From Armatimonadota bacterium (lineage in GTDB: Bacteria > Armatimonadota > Zipacnadia > JAUWAU01), in the NCBI GenBank assembly GCA_030601885.1, contig JAUWAU010000009.1:62001-126000 (forward strand): DNA of 64,000 nucleotides, given 5' to 3'. This document shows, in pieces, positions 18,590 to 27,281 of this stretch. A program made the translations under genes and the position numbers. The notes below the pieces were generated by a model that was given only the letters and a program-made list of their open reading frames with translations, did not search any database and was not told the DNA's origin. Numbering within the stretch: the stretch's first letter is position 1; each line of letters begins with the position of its first letter.

Positions 18590-21500
18590 CTATGGCTCGG
18601 TGCCGGGGATGGTCAGGCCCATCTTCGTCAGCGCCTCGATGGCCGCTTCGCGGACGTCGGGGTCCTCGTCCTCCGCGGCATCGGTCAACAGGGGGATGAG
18701 CGGGTCCAGCCCTATGGCGAACAGGACCTTGGAACCGATGCGTGCGAAGGCCCGCACCACGACGACGCGGACCTTGGGGTCCTCGTCTTCGAGCATCTCG
18801 ATCAGGGGTGCGAGGCGCTGCGTTAGAGTCTCTTCGTCCTCCAGCCTGGCCACGGTGATCGCCAGCGCGCCGACGGCGTATTCGGCGACGGTCGGGTCCT
18901 CGTCGCGAAGGGTCTGGGTGAGCGTGGGGAGGGCCGGCTCGAGCACCGTCGGGTCGAGGACGTTCAACGCAATTCTCCCCAACGCCTTCGCGGCCGCCCG
19001 GCGGACATTCGCCTCCCCGTCCCGTAGCGCCTGGGTCAACGGGGCGATGGTCGCATCCAGCGCCGCGGAGCCCGGGACGTGTGACGCGATCTCGCCTAGT
19101 ACCTCGGCGAGCCAGGTGCGCACCGTCGCGCGCTCGTCCTGGAGGGCCTGAATCAACACTGGGATGGCAGGCCCCAGGGCCGCTTCGTCCCGGACACTGG
19201 GGGCGATTACCGTCAGGGCGTAGGCCGCCATGTGGCGCATGTCTGCATCGTCGTCCTGTAACGCTTCGATCAACGGCGCAATGGCGGGCCCCAGCGCCCC
19301 TTCGTCCTGTGTTATCCTCGCAAGGGACGCCAATGTCGCCGCCGCACTCATCCGAATGCCGACGTCGTCGTGGCGCAGCCCCTCGATGAGCCGCCCGGTG
19401 GCCGCGAGAACGGCCGGGTCGCGCGGCCACATGGCCGAGATTGCGAGGAAGGGCGTCTGCGCCGCCATGCGCACGGTCCAGTCATCGTGGTGCAGCGCCT
19501 CAGCTAGCAGCGGGATAGCCGGCTTGAAGAGCGCCGCCTCGTCATTGGCGCTCCGGCCCATCGCCATCGGCCACGCCATGATCTCGACCGCCCGCGCGGC
19601 GAGTACGAACACTTCCGTGTCATCGTCTCCCATGGTCGCGACCAATGACGGAACCGCGGCTCGGAGCGCAGACGGGTCGCGGACCTTGTTGACGATGAGC
19701 ATCAGCGCTCGCGCGGCTCGCCGGCGCACGCTCACGTCCTCGTCACTCAGGCCCTCTGCCAAGGGCGAGACCGGGAGCTTGAGCAGCGCTTCGTCTTGGA
19801 TGTATTCCGCGGTTCTCGCCAGAGAGCCCGCGACGGCCACTCGCACCATGGCTTCGTCGTCCTGCAGCGCCCCGCCCAACGCCGCGATGGCGGCTGCGAG
19901 CAGCGCTTCGTCCTCGACCCGCATGGGGTCGGCAATGAAGGCGATCCTGTTGCCATCCGGCGACCAGCTCGGCCCCACGTCAGGCCCGGGAGTGTGGGTG
20001 AGCCTCGTCTGTCCGGAGCCGTCCGCGTTCATCACGTAGATCTCCGGGTCGCCGTCCCGGTCGGACTGGAACGCGATCCTGCCGCTATCCGGGGACCAGG
20101 TCGGGCTCATATCAACTCCGGGACTGCGAGTAAGCCTCGTCTGTTCGGAGCCGTCCGCGTTCATCACGTAGATCTCTGGGTCCCCGTCGCGGTGGGAGTA
20201 GAACGCGATCCTACTGCCGTCCGGCGACCAGGCGGCGTAGTAGTCTCCGGCCGGGTTGTTGGTGAGCCTGGTCTGATCCGACCCGTCGGCGTTCATCACG
20301 TAGATCTCATCGTTCCCATCGCGGTCGGAGTAGAATGCGATCTTCTCCCCATCGGGTGACCAGGCCGGGTGCATGTCGACGGCCCGGTTGTTGGTGAGTC
20401 CGGTCCGACCCGATCCGTCGGCGTTCATGACGGAGATCTCCAGGTCGGGGTGGTGACCAGAGCGGAAGGCGATCTTGCTGCCGTCCGGGGACCAGGTCGC
20501 CTCCGCCTCCCATCCGCCGCTGATGGTGAGCTTCCTTTGGCCGGATCCATCGGCATTCATGGTGTAGACCGCATCGTCCTCGTCGCGGTCAGAGTAGAAC
20601 GTAATACTGTTGCCATCCGAGGACCAGGCCGGCCACCGCTCCCATGCCGGGCTGTGGGTAAGCCTCGTCCGTCCGGAGCCGTCCGCGTTCATCACATAGA
20701 CATCCAGATTGCCCCCGGCGATCTCGCCGAGCCCCTCCGCGGCTCGCCGGCGCACGTCGGGATCAGGATCCTGCAGTTGGGCGATGAGACGCCGCACTCG
20801 GCTCTCGGGATCATCCGGGAGCTCCGCCCGGCTCTCGCCCGGGAGGGCGGCGATCGTTGTGGGGGCGTCGGGAGGCGGCAGGGCTGCGTCGTCCGGCTGC
20901 TTCTCTGGTCGCGAAGCCATCGACACCATCTCTCGTCTCGAGGGCGGGTCCGGCCTTTCGTCAGTGCCGGCGGCGGTCGGGGGAGAGACTGTCGCAGTGG
21001 AGGGCGGCAGGCTTGCAGGGACGGTCGGCGGCGGCGAAGTGGAAAGGTCGGCTGGTTGGGTGGGCTGCGGAGCTTCCACAGCGGTGGTTGTGCCGCTCGG
21101 CGCCTGGGTCTGCTGAGTCGCCGGCGGTTGGGGCGGAGCAGAACGACTCCGTGCAACCTGATGCACCCCGACTCCGCCAACCACCGTCGCCGTCACCACG
21201 CACGCCACTTTCGCCTTCAGACTGGCGGCGGCAACACGAGCAACCACGGAGCCAACGAACGCGGCAGACGGCGGGCTCGACGGAATGCCTGCCAGCGCCA
21301 GCTTGCCCAACGCCGCAACCAATGTAGCCGGCGCGGCTTCCGCCGTCTGAGTGGCAAGGAGCGTCCCTAGCGCCGAGGCGGAGACGACGACCCCGGCCTG
21401 CTTCAGATGCTCGCGGAGCTGGGCCACCCCCTTCTTGATGCGGCGAGACACGGCGCCCTGCGACACTCCGAGCTCGGAGGCCAGCGCCGTCTGAGGCCTC

Positions 21501-21916
21501 CCTGAGAGAAAGTGCAGCACCAGCGGCTCGCGCAGCTTCTCAGGCAACCGCTCGATCGCCTGGTGCACCTCGTGCTTGATGTCGTCCCAGGATGCCTCAT
21601 CTTCGTGATGGGTGGCGGTGGCGGACGCCTCCGCTTCGCATCTCCTGCGAATTCGTTCTCGCCGCACGACGTCAATTGAGGCGTTCACCGCCACCCTATG
21701 AAGCCACGCGGCGACCGAGCCTTTGATGGACGCCGCGGTGCGGGCCAGGCGCAGGAAGCACTCCTGGGTGACGTCCTCGGCAGTCGCCGGCTCGCGCACT
21801 ACGCGGACCACCGCCGAGTAGACCATGTCGCGATGGCGAGACACGAGCTCGCCGAAGCACTCGGCGTCGCGCGTGGAGGCATAGTGCTCGATGAGCTCTG
21901 CGTCAGTGCCGGTCAT
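18590..21916 (-). CDS. ECF-like sigma factor fused to membrane segment, TolB propeller and HEAT repeats
   Basis: About 1108 residues. Residues 1-175 are a sigma-70-family factor: region 2 (FGELVSRHRDMVYSAVVRVV, EDVTQECFLRLART) and region 4 (AIERLPEKLREPLVLHFLSG, ELGVSQGAVSRRIKKGVAQL). After an Ala-rich stretch comes a probable membrane helix (about 235-255), then a ~115-residue Pro/Thr/Ser linker. A HEAT unit (PDPDVRRRAAEGLGEIAGG) is followed by six TolB/PD40 repeats (about 403-664, each with YVMNADGS and WSPDG), and then HEAT repeats to the C-terminus. The ATG at 21914-21916 has GAGGGG eight bases upstream and was preferred over ATG 21946. Likely a one-piece transmembrane signal system: outer domains sense, sigma acts inside. 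No separate anti-sigma gene is adjacent. Confidence 0.85.
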   Translation of the reverse strand: MTGTDAELIEHYASTRDAECFGELVSRHRDMVYSAVVRVVREPATAEDVTQECFLRLARTAASIKGSVAAWLHRVAVNASIDVVRRERIRRRCEAEASATATHHEDEASWDDIKHEVHQAIERLPEKLREPLVLHFLSGRPQTALASELGVSQGAVSRRIKKGVAQLREHLKQAGVVVSASALGTLLATQTAEAAPATLVAALGKLALAGIPSSPPSAAFVGSVVARVAAASLKAKVACVVTATVVGGVGVHQVARSRSAPPQPPATQQTQAPSGTTTAVEAPQPTQPADLSTSPPPTVPASLPPSTATVSPPTAAGTDERPDPPSRREMVSMASRPEKQPDDAALPPPDAPTTIAALPGESRAELPDDPESRVRRLIAQLQDPDPDVRRRAAEGLGEIAGGNLDVYVMNADGSGRTRLTHSPAWERWPAWSSDGNSITFYSDRDEDDAVYTMNADGSGQRKLTISGGWEAEATWSPDGSKIAFRSGHHPDLEISVMNADGSGRTGLTNNRAVDMHPAWSPDGEKIAFYSDRDGNDEIYVMNADGSDQTRLTNNPAGDYYAAWSPDGSRIAFYSHRDGDPEIYVMNADGSEQTRLTRSPGVDMSPTWSPDSGRIAFQSDRDGDPEIYVMNADGSGQTRLTHTPGPDVGPSWSPDGNRIAFIADPMRVEDEALLAAAIAALGGALQDDEAMVRVAVAGSLARTAEYIQDEALLKLPVSPLAEGLSDEDVSVRRRAARALMLIVNKVRDPSALRAAVPSLVATMGDDDTEVFVLAARAVEIMAWPMAMGRSANDEAALFKPAIPLLAEALHHDDWTVRMAAQTPFLAISAMWPRDPAVLAATGRLIEGLRHDDVGIRMSAAATLASLARITQDEGALGPAIAPLIEALQDDDADMRHMAAYALTVIAPSVRDEAALGPAIPVLIQALQDERATVRTWLAEVLGEIASHVPGSAALDATIAPLTQALRDGEANVRRAAAKALGRIALNVLDPTVLEPALPTLTQTLRDEDPTVAEYAVGALAITVARLEDEETLTQRLAPLIEMLEDEDPKVRVVVVRAFARIGSKVLFAIGLDPLIPLLTDAAEDEDPDVREAAIEALTKMGLTIPGTEP

Positions 21917-22023
21917 GTCGCCGTCCCCTCGGTTCATCTGTCCCATCTACTAGAACAGACGAACGAGGATGCCGGACTATGTCCCCGCCGGGCGAAAAAG
22001 AACCAGCAAGAGCTGGTGTCGTC

Positions 22024-23628
22024 TCAGTTCACGGCCACATCGACGAAGATGATGTCGGTCGGGTTGCCGTCGGTCATCGAGACTTCGATCTGGTTGGAGC
22101 CGTCTTTCAATGCGCTCGGCGGCACGGTCCAGGCGCGGAGGGTCTCCGCCGTGCCGAGCATCGGTGAGTACGGATTCGGATACGGCTCTGAGGTGTCGCG
22201 GTTGGGTTCCAGGTCTGTACCGTTCAGCTTGGCGACCAAGCGACTCTCGCCAAGCGGCTCGCGGCTCTGGATTCGGAGCTTGCCGGGGCGCTTCCAGCCG
22301 CCGGCGGGCGGCGCCATGTCGAGCGTCAGGGCCACCGGCTTGCCTGGCTCGAGGCGCTTCGGGAGCACGCGCTGGCCGAAGAAGCTCCGGTCGCTGATGA
22401 AGTAGTGCTGCGGTTGGCGGGCCAGCCACTCGGGGTCGCCAAGGTGGCGGAACACGTGGAACGGCGGCTCGTTGAAGGGGCCACGCCCTTCGCTTCCGTG
22501 CTCGCGGTAGTACACGAAGTTGAAGGCGCTCACACCGTCGGCTCCGCGGGCGTGCGCGAGGTGCGCCGTCGTGTAGAACTGCTCGTCGGTGGTGCGGCGG
22601 AAGATGAAGTTGTCTCCGCCGCTCTTGGTGAGGCGCTGGCCGGTGGTGATGCAGTGGGTCATCTCGAGGTACATGGCGGCGTCGGGCGCGAGCTTCCGCA
22701 TCTTTGGCAGATCGCTCTGCTGCTCGGTGAAGTAGGATGCGGAGAGGTTGAGCATGTCCACGCCGGCGGACACTGCTGCCGGGAGATCGATGCCGATATC
22801 CTCGCAGTCGGCCAGGTAGCACGGTATGCGAGCGCAGAGCCAGCGGCGCCGACCGGGCGCCGCCGTGCGGTCCAGCAACTGCCGGACCTGGGTGATGAAG
22901 CCGGCCATGATCTCCACGCGCTGCCCGCGGGTGGTCTCGTCGAGGCGGAAGAAGTTCGGGTGGCGCATGAAGTCGAGCTCGAAGCCGTCGATGTCGTAGT
23001 TCTCGCAGATCTCCCGGATGAACGCGAACTTGTAGGCCCGCGCCTCGGGGATGGCCCAGTTGTGCGGCCCCCGCTTCGGGTCGAGCCGGTACTCCGGGTG
23101 CTCGACGTAGAAGCGGCATATCGCATGAGGCCCACGGGTGTTCTTCGACGTGTCCACGTACGTCAGGTGGTGCTGATCGTTGAGGCGGAGGGAGATGAAC
23201 GGCGTCAGTCCGCGCAGGCGGCAGCGCTTGATGAACACGTCGAAGAGGTCGCCGCCGCCGAGGATGTACTCGTGGACGGTGTTGCGCAGCTCGACGCCGT
23301 AGTGCTCGCGCCACCAGCGATGATGCTCCTCGAGGGGATAGACCTTGCTCGGCCACCACGGGACCCAGCCGTGGGCCGGCTGGAGCATGTGCACCTCCAC
23401 GCCGGTGCCCGCCGTCTCGTCCACGGTCGCTTCGAGCATCTCGGGCCGGAAGGGCTCCCGCTTCTCGTGGTACGGGCTGGTGCAGCTCAGGATGTTGGTG
23501 GTGTCGTTGCTGAACAGCACGCGGAAGGGGGCTTTCCGCCGCTCGGGCTGGGCCAGAGCGGGGTGCGCCAGGAGCGCCGATGTGCCGATCGTTCGGATGA
23601 ACCGTCGTCTGTTTATGGGAGCACTCAT
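22024..23628 (-). CDS. Tat-exported TIM-barrel glycosidase-like protein
   Basis: A 534-residue protein with a twin-arginine leader (NRRRFIRTIG, cleavage near residue 26). The body has barrel-like segments: FIREICENYDIDGFELDFMRHP, where paired acids (FELDF) are placed as in hydrolase-like GHL families, and AVSAGVDMLNLSASYF. A C-terminal beta-sandwich (from about 430) ends in DGSNQIEVSMTDGNPTDIIFVDV. Substrate unknown; carbohydrate is inferred from fold and from the divergent GH4 gene 117 bases away. The ATG at 23626-23628 is the natural start; the longer open frame upstream only shadows the GH4 gene. Confidence 0.65.
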   Translation of the reverse strand: MSAPINRRRFIRTIGTSALLAHPALAQPERRKAPFRVLFSNDTTNILSCTSPYHEKREPFRPEMLEATVDETAGTGVEVHMLQPAHGWVPWWPSKVYPLEEHHRWWREHYGVELRNTVHEYILGGGDLFDVFIKRCRLRGLTPFISLRLNDQHHLTYVDTSKNTRGPHAICRFYVEHPEYRLDPKRGPHNWAIPEARAYKFAFIREICENYDIDGFELDFMRHPNFFRLDETTRGQRVEIMAGFITQVRQLLDRTAAPGRRRWLCARIPCYLADCEDIGIDLPAAVSAGVDMLNLSASYFTEQQSDLPKMRKLAPDAAMYLEMTHCITTGQRLTKSGGDNFIFRRTTDEQFYTTAHLAHARGADGVSAFNFVYYREHGSEGRGPFNEPPFHVFRHLGDPEWLARQPQHYFISDRSFFGQRVLPKRLEPGKPVALTLDMAPPAGGWKRPGKLRIQSREPLGESRLVAKLNGTDLEPNRDTSEPYPNPYSPMLGTAETLRAWTVPPSALKDGSNQIEVSMTDGNPTDIIFVDVAVN

Positions 23629-23745
23629 TTGCGAGGATTCATTTCGCCACCGGGAGGCATTTCCCTGATTCGAGGAAGGAAGTGCAGGTGGCTGGCGCGG
23701 AAGGGATGGCTGGCCAGAAGTCAACGCGGACGTGGGAGGCGTGCC

Positions 23746-25062
23746 ATGTCGGACAAGAAGAAGCTGAAGATCGTCGTCATCGGGGCGGGGAGCAAGAGCT
23801 TCGGCCGGGGCGCTATCGCCGATACGCTCGGGTGCGAGGAGCTGTGGCCGCGTGACTGCACGCTCAGCCTGGTTGACATCGACGAGCAGGCGCTGGGGCG
23901 AATGTACGGCATTGCCAAGCTGCTGAAGGAGCATTACGGATCGCCGATGGCGATCGAGCGGACGACCGAGCGCACCGAGGCGCTGCCTGGCGCGGATTAC
24001 GTGATCATGGCGGTGACGGTGCGGCGGTATCCGCTGTGGGAGCAGGACTACCGCGTGCCCATGGCGCTCGGCTTCCGCCACGTGCTGGGAGAGAACGGCG
24101 GCCCGGGGGCGCTGTTCCATGCGCTGCGCAACTTCGAGATCGTCGTGCCCATCTGTGAGGACGTGGCGCGGCTGTGTCCGCATGCGCTGGTGCTGAACTT
24201 CACCAATCCCGAGGGGCGGATCGTCATGGCCATCGACCGGCTCACCGGGGCCAAGTGCGCGGGGCTGTGCCATGGCTGCTTCAGTTGCTTCCGGAGGACG
24301 GCGGAGATTCTCGGGCGGCCGCGCGAGGAGCTGGACATGGTGACCGGCGGGCTGAACCATTTCTTCTGGCTCCTGAAGGTGGCTGATCGGGAGACGGGCG
24401 AGGACCTATATCCAGAGCTGCGGCGAAGGATTCTGTCCGACCGCGATGTGGAGGTCCCGCCGCTGGTGCGGAAGATGGTGGAGGTGTTCGACCACTTCAC
24501 CTATCCGTCGGACGATCACATCGGGGAGTATCTCGCCTGGGCGCACGAGTTCACCGACGGCCGCTGGAAGTACGGCCAGGAGTGCCGCAGGGTCCAGCCG
24601 CCGGGCGAGGAGCCCGAGCCGGAGGACTGGACCGAGCCATATCTGAGCGGGAAGAAGAAGGTTGACAAGTGGCTGGCGCGGCGGAGCGGGGAGCTATCGG
24701 TGGGGATCATCGCCGGCATCGAGCGGGACCTGGGCACGTGGCAGCCGGCCGTCAACGTGCCGAACGACGGGCTATACGTCGAGAACCTACCAAAGAGCGC
24801 CGTGGTCGAGGTCCCGGCCATCGCCAACGCCGAGGGCCTCCAGCCGCAGGCCGTTGGCCCGATCCCGGAGCCGCTCGCCGCCATCAGCCGCACGCAGGTG
24901 ACGATTCAGGAACTGCTCGTCGAGGGCTACCGGCAGCGGTCGCGCAAGCTGCTGCTGCAGGCGCTGCTGCTCGACCCAGTCATAGACAGCGTCCGTCAGG
25001 CGGAGAGGCTGCTATCCGTGATGCTGGAGCTGCAGGGGGAGTTCCTGCCGGGGTTTGAGTGA
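23746..25062 (+). CDS. Glycoside hydrolase family 4 (alpha-galactosidase/alpha-glucosidase type)
   Basis: A 438-residue cytosolic NAD- and Mn-dependent glycosidase. The Rossmann motif is IGAGSKSFGRG (about 12-22). Cys175 and His205 (LCHGCF, GGLNHFFW) match the family's metal-ligand Cys/His pair, and LNFTNPEG is the conserved block before them. GH4 enzymes cleave by a redox elimination mechanism and typically act on disaccharides taken up from outside. GGGAGG precedes the ATG at 23746. The open frame continues upstream to 22405, but that part is antisense to the Tat protein. Confidence 0.9.
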   Translation: MSDKKKLKIVVIGAGSKSFGRGAIADTLGCEELWPRDCTLSLVDIDEQALGRMYGIAKLLKEHYGSPMAIERTTERTEALPGADYVIMAVTVRRYPLWEQDYRVPMALGFRHVLGENGGPGALFHALRNFEIVVPICEDVARLCPHALVLNFTNPEGRIVMAIDRLTGAKCAGLCHGCFSCFRRTAEILGRPREELDMVTGGLNHFFWLLKVADRETGEDLYPELRRRILSDRDVEVPPLVRKMVEVFDHFTYPSDDHIGEYLAWAHEFTDGRWKYGQECRRVQPPGEEPEPEDWTEPYLSGKKKVDKWLARRSGELSVGIIAGIERDLGTWQPAVNVPNDGLYVENLPKSAVVEVPAIANAEGLQPQAVGPIPEPLAAISRTQVTIQELLVEGYRQRSRKLLLQALLLDPVIDSVRQAERLLSVMLELQGEFLPGFE

Positions 25063-25137
25063 GGAAGGAGCAGCCCAAACTGCTTCGGGCGCCATGGCAA
25101 GCCGCACCACCTCTGGGCAGCAGATTGCCTGCGGCTT

Positions 25138-25329
25138 GTGTGGACGCGGCTCTGGCCCAAGTGCTCAGCTGGCATACGGGGACCGGCGCAGAGCCTCCCC
25201 GCAGGAAGGCCACGGAGGACCAAGTATGGCGTTCGCCGAATTCTTTGGCATCCACCTCAGGAGATTGAGGCGCACATTCGCGACCGCCATAAGGAGATCA
25301 CCGAGATGCTTCGCGAGGTGACGGGATGA
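25138..25329 (+). CDS. Small ORF overlapping the DUF262 gene start; doubtful
   Basis: A 63-codon frame whose TGA overlaps the ATG of the next gene by four bases. The last ~30 residues (PPQEIEAHIRDRHKEITEMLREVTG is the end region, rich in charged helix formers) look protein-like, while the first half is Arg/Pro/Trp-rich and looks like noise. It may be the 3' end of a truncated or frameshifted small gene once coupled to the defence nuclease. No family recognised and no good ribosome binding site. Confidence 0.3.
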   Translation: MWTRLWPKCSAGIRGPAQSLPAGRPRRTKYGVRRILWHPPQEIEAHIRDRHKEITEMLREVTG

Positions 25330-27179
25330 GTCAGGAACAGGCACAGACCAGAGAGATACTGGGCCGCGCGAAGACGGTTCGGGAGCTTCTTGGCGGAGCC
25401 AAGTATGCCATCGACTACTACCAGCGCGAGTTCAAATGGGGCACCGATCAGGTCAAAGAGCTCATCGAGGACTTAGCCGGCAGGTTCCTCAGGGACTTTG
25501 ATCCGGAGCATGAGCGTGGAGAGGTGGCAAACTACGGGCACTACTTCCTCGGCTCCATTATCATCAGTCAGAAGCAGGGACACAACTACATCGTTGACGG
25601 GCAGCAGCGCCTTACCACATTGACGCTGCTGCTCATTGACTTGCACCACCTCGGGGGCGCCCGCGAAGACGACACCAACATTGAGGAGCTCATCTTCTCC
25701 ACGAAGTACGGGTCCCGGTCTTTCAACCTCGATGTCGAGGAGCGCGCCGACTGCATGGATGCGCTCTTCAAAGACGAGCCATTCGATGAGACTGACGAAT
25801 CCGAATCCGTGCGCAATATCGTCGCTCGGTACGCCGACATCCGTGAGTTCTTCCCAGAAGAGCTCACGGGCAAGGCGCTGCCGTACTTCGCGGACTGGCT
25901 GATGGAGAAAGTTCACTTGGTGGAGATCACGGCCCATTCGGACGACGACGCGTACACGATCTTCGAGACAATGAACGACCGTGGGCTGTCTCTGTCAGCC
26001 ACAGATATGTTGAGGGGCTACCTGCTCGCCAACATCAGCCACGGAGAGAGCCGGGACTCCGCCAACGATGTCTGGAAGCAGCGGATGGGGGCCTTGCTGA
26101 AGCTGGAGAAGGATGAGCCAAGCGACTTCCTCAAAGCCTGGCTCCGAGGCCAGTACGCGCGGAACATCCGCGAGCGCAAGAAGGACGCAGTGCCAGGGGA
26201 CTTCGACAGAATCGGCAGCGAGTTCCACCGGTGGGTGCGGGACAACCACGAGTCTCTCGGATTGCTACGGAGTGCCGACTTTGCCCGCTTCATTGAACGC
26301 GATATGGCCTTCTACGGGCGTCAGTACTTGCGGCTACGTACGGCCGCGGAGAACCTCGCCTCGCAGCTTGAGAACGTCTTCCATATTGCACAGCGCCGCT
26401 TCACGCTCCAATATCCCGTCCTGCTCGCCCCCCTCCTGCCGGAAGACCCGCAGGATGACATCGAGCGCAAGCTCCGCATCGTGGCTGCATATCTCGACAT
26501 CCTCCTGGCCCGACGCATGTGTAACTGGCGCAGCATTGACTACTCGACCATGCAATACGCCATGTTCTTGCTCATGCGCGACATCCGCCGGAAGAGCGTT
26601 CCCGAGCTTGCGCAGCTCCTGCGGCAGCGGCTCGACGAGGACAAGGAGGATTTCGCCAACAACCCGCGTTTCCAGATGACTCAGATGAACCGGCCTACTA
26701 TGCTATGGCTGCTTGCTCGCATGACCGACCATATCGAGCGCGAGTCGGGCATGCCCTCCCGGTACTTGGAGTACACTACGGGCAGGGGCAGCCGTCGGTA
26801 CGAAGTCGAGCATATTTGGTCTGACAACCCCGAGCGACACACTGACGAGTTCCCATACGCCGGGGACTTTCAGGAGTATCGCAACCTGATTGGCGGCCTG
26901 TTGATCCTACCCAAGAGCTTCAACGCCAGCTACGGAGATCTGCCTTACGAGGAGAAACACGAACATTACAACACACAGAACCTGTTGGCTCGTTCGCTGC
27001 ACGAGCAGTGCTACGAGCGCAATCCGGGCTTCCTGCAGTATGTGCAGCGCAGCGGTCTTCCCTTCGGCCCCCATCCGGAGTTCAAGCGTGCCGACCTGGA
27101 CGCACGCCAGGAGCTGTATCGACAGCTTGCGGAGGAGATCTGGGACCCCGATCGGCTAGAGCGTGAGGCAGCATCGTGA
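25326..27179 (+). CDS. DUF262/DUF1524 protein, GmrSD-like single-chain restriction nuclease
   Basis: A 617-residue protein. The N-terminal DUF262 (ParB/Srx-like NTPase) has YQREFKWG and the diagnostic DGQQRLTTL (Asp91-Gly-Gln-Gln-Arg). The C-terminal DUF1524 nuclease has EVEHIWSDN (Glu493-Asn501) with GNLI-like YRNLIGGLLILP further on, an HNH-type active site with His496 as the likely general base. This is the GmrS/GmrD pair fused in one chain, a type IV restriction system directed at modified (for example glucosylated hydroxymethylcytosine) phage DNA. It stands alone among carbohydrate genes, an island typical of defence gene acquisition. Modification target not predictable. Confidence 0.88.
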   Translation: MSQEQAQTREILGRAKTVRELLGGAKYAIDYYQREFKWGTDQVKELIEDLAGRFLRDFDPEHERGEVANYGHYFLGSIIISQKQGHNYIVDGQQRLTTLTLLLIDLHHLGGAREDDTNIEELIFSTKYGSRSFNLDVEERADCMDALFKDEPFDETDESESVRNIVARYADIREFFPEELTGKALPYFADWLMEKVHLVEITAHSDDDAYTIFETMNDRGLSLSATDMLRGYLLANISHGESRDSANDVWKQRMGALLKLEKDEPSDFLKAWLRGQYARNIRERKKDAVPGDFDRIGSEFHRWVRDNHESLGLLRSADFARFIERDMAFYGRQYLRLRTAAENLASQLENVFHIAQRRFTLQYPVLLAPLLPEDPQDDIERKLRIVAAYLDILLARRMCNWRSIDYSTMQYAMFLLMRDIRRKSVPELAQLLRQRLDEDKEDFANNPRFQMTQMNRPTMLWLLARMTDHIERESGMPSRYLEYTTGRGSRRYEVEHIWSDNPERHTDEFPYAGDFQEYRNLIGGLLILPKSFNASYGDLPYEEKHEHYNTQNLLARSLHEQCYERNPGFLQYVQRSGLPFGPHPEFKRADLDARQELYRQLAEEIWDPDRLEREAAS

Positions 27180-27281
27180 CGGAGAGCCCAGCGTTGGCGA
27201 CCGGAACCGGCGGCAGCAGACGTTCTTCGGCGGCGAGCGCCATGAGACGTGGCTGGACCTGATGGCGGAGTGGTGTGGAGC

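Noticed and set aside
22405..23745. Rightward open frame of about 450 codons continuous with the GH4 gene
   Set aside because: It is antisense to the Tat-exported protein, has shadow-type composition, and the GH4 start with a Rossmann motif and ribosome binding site is at 23746.
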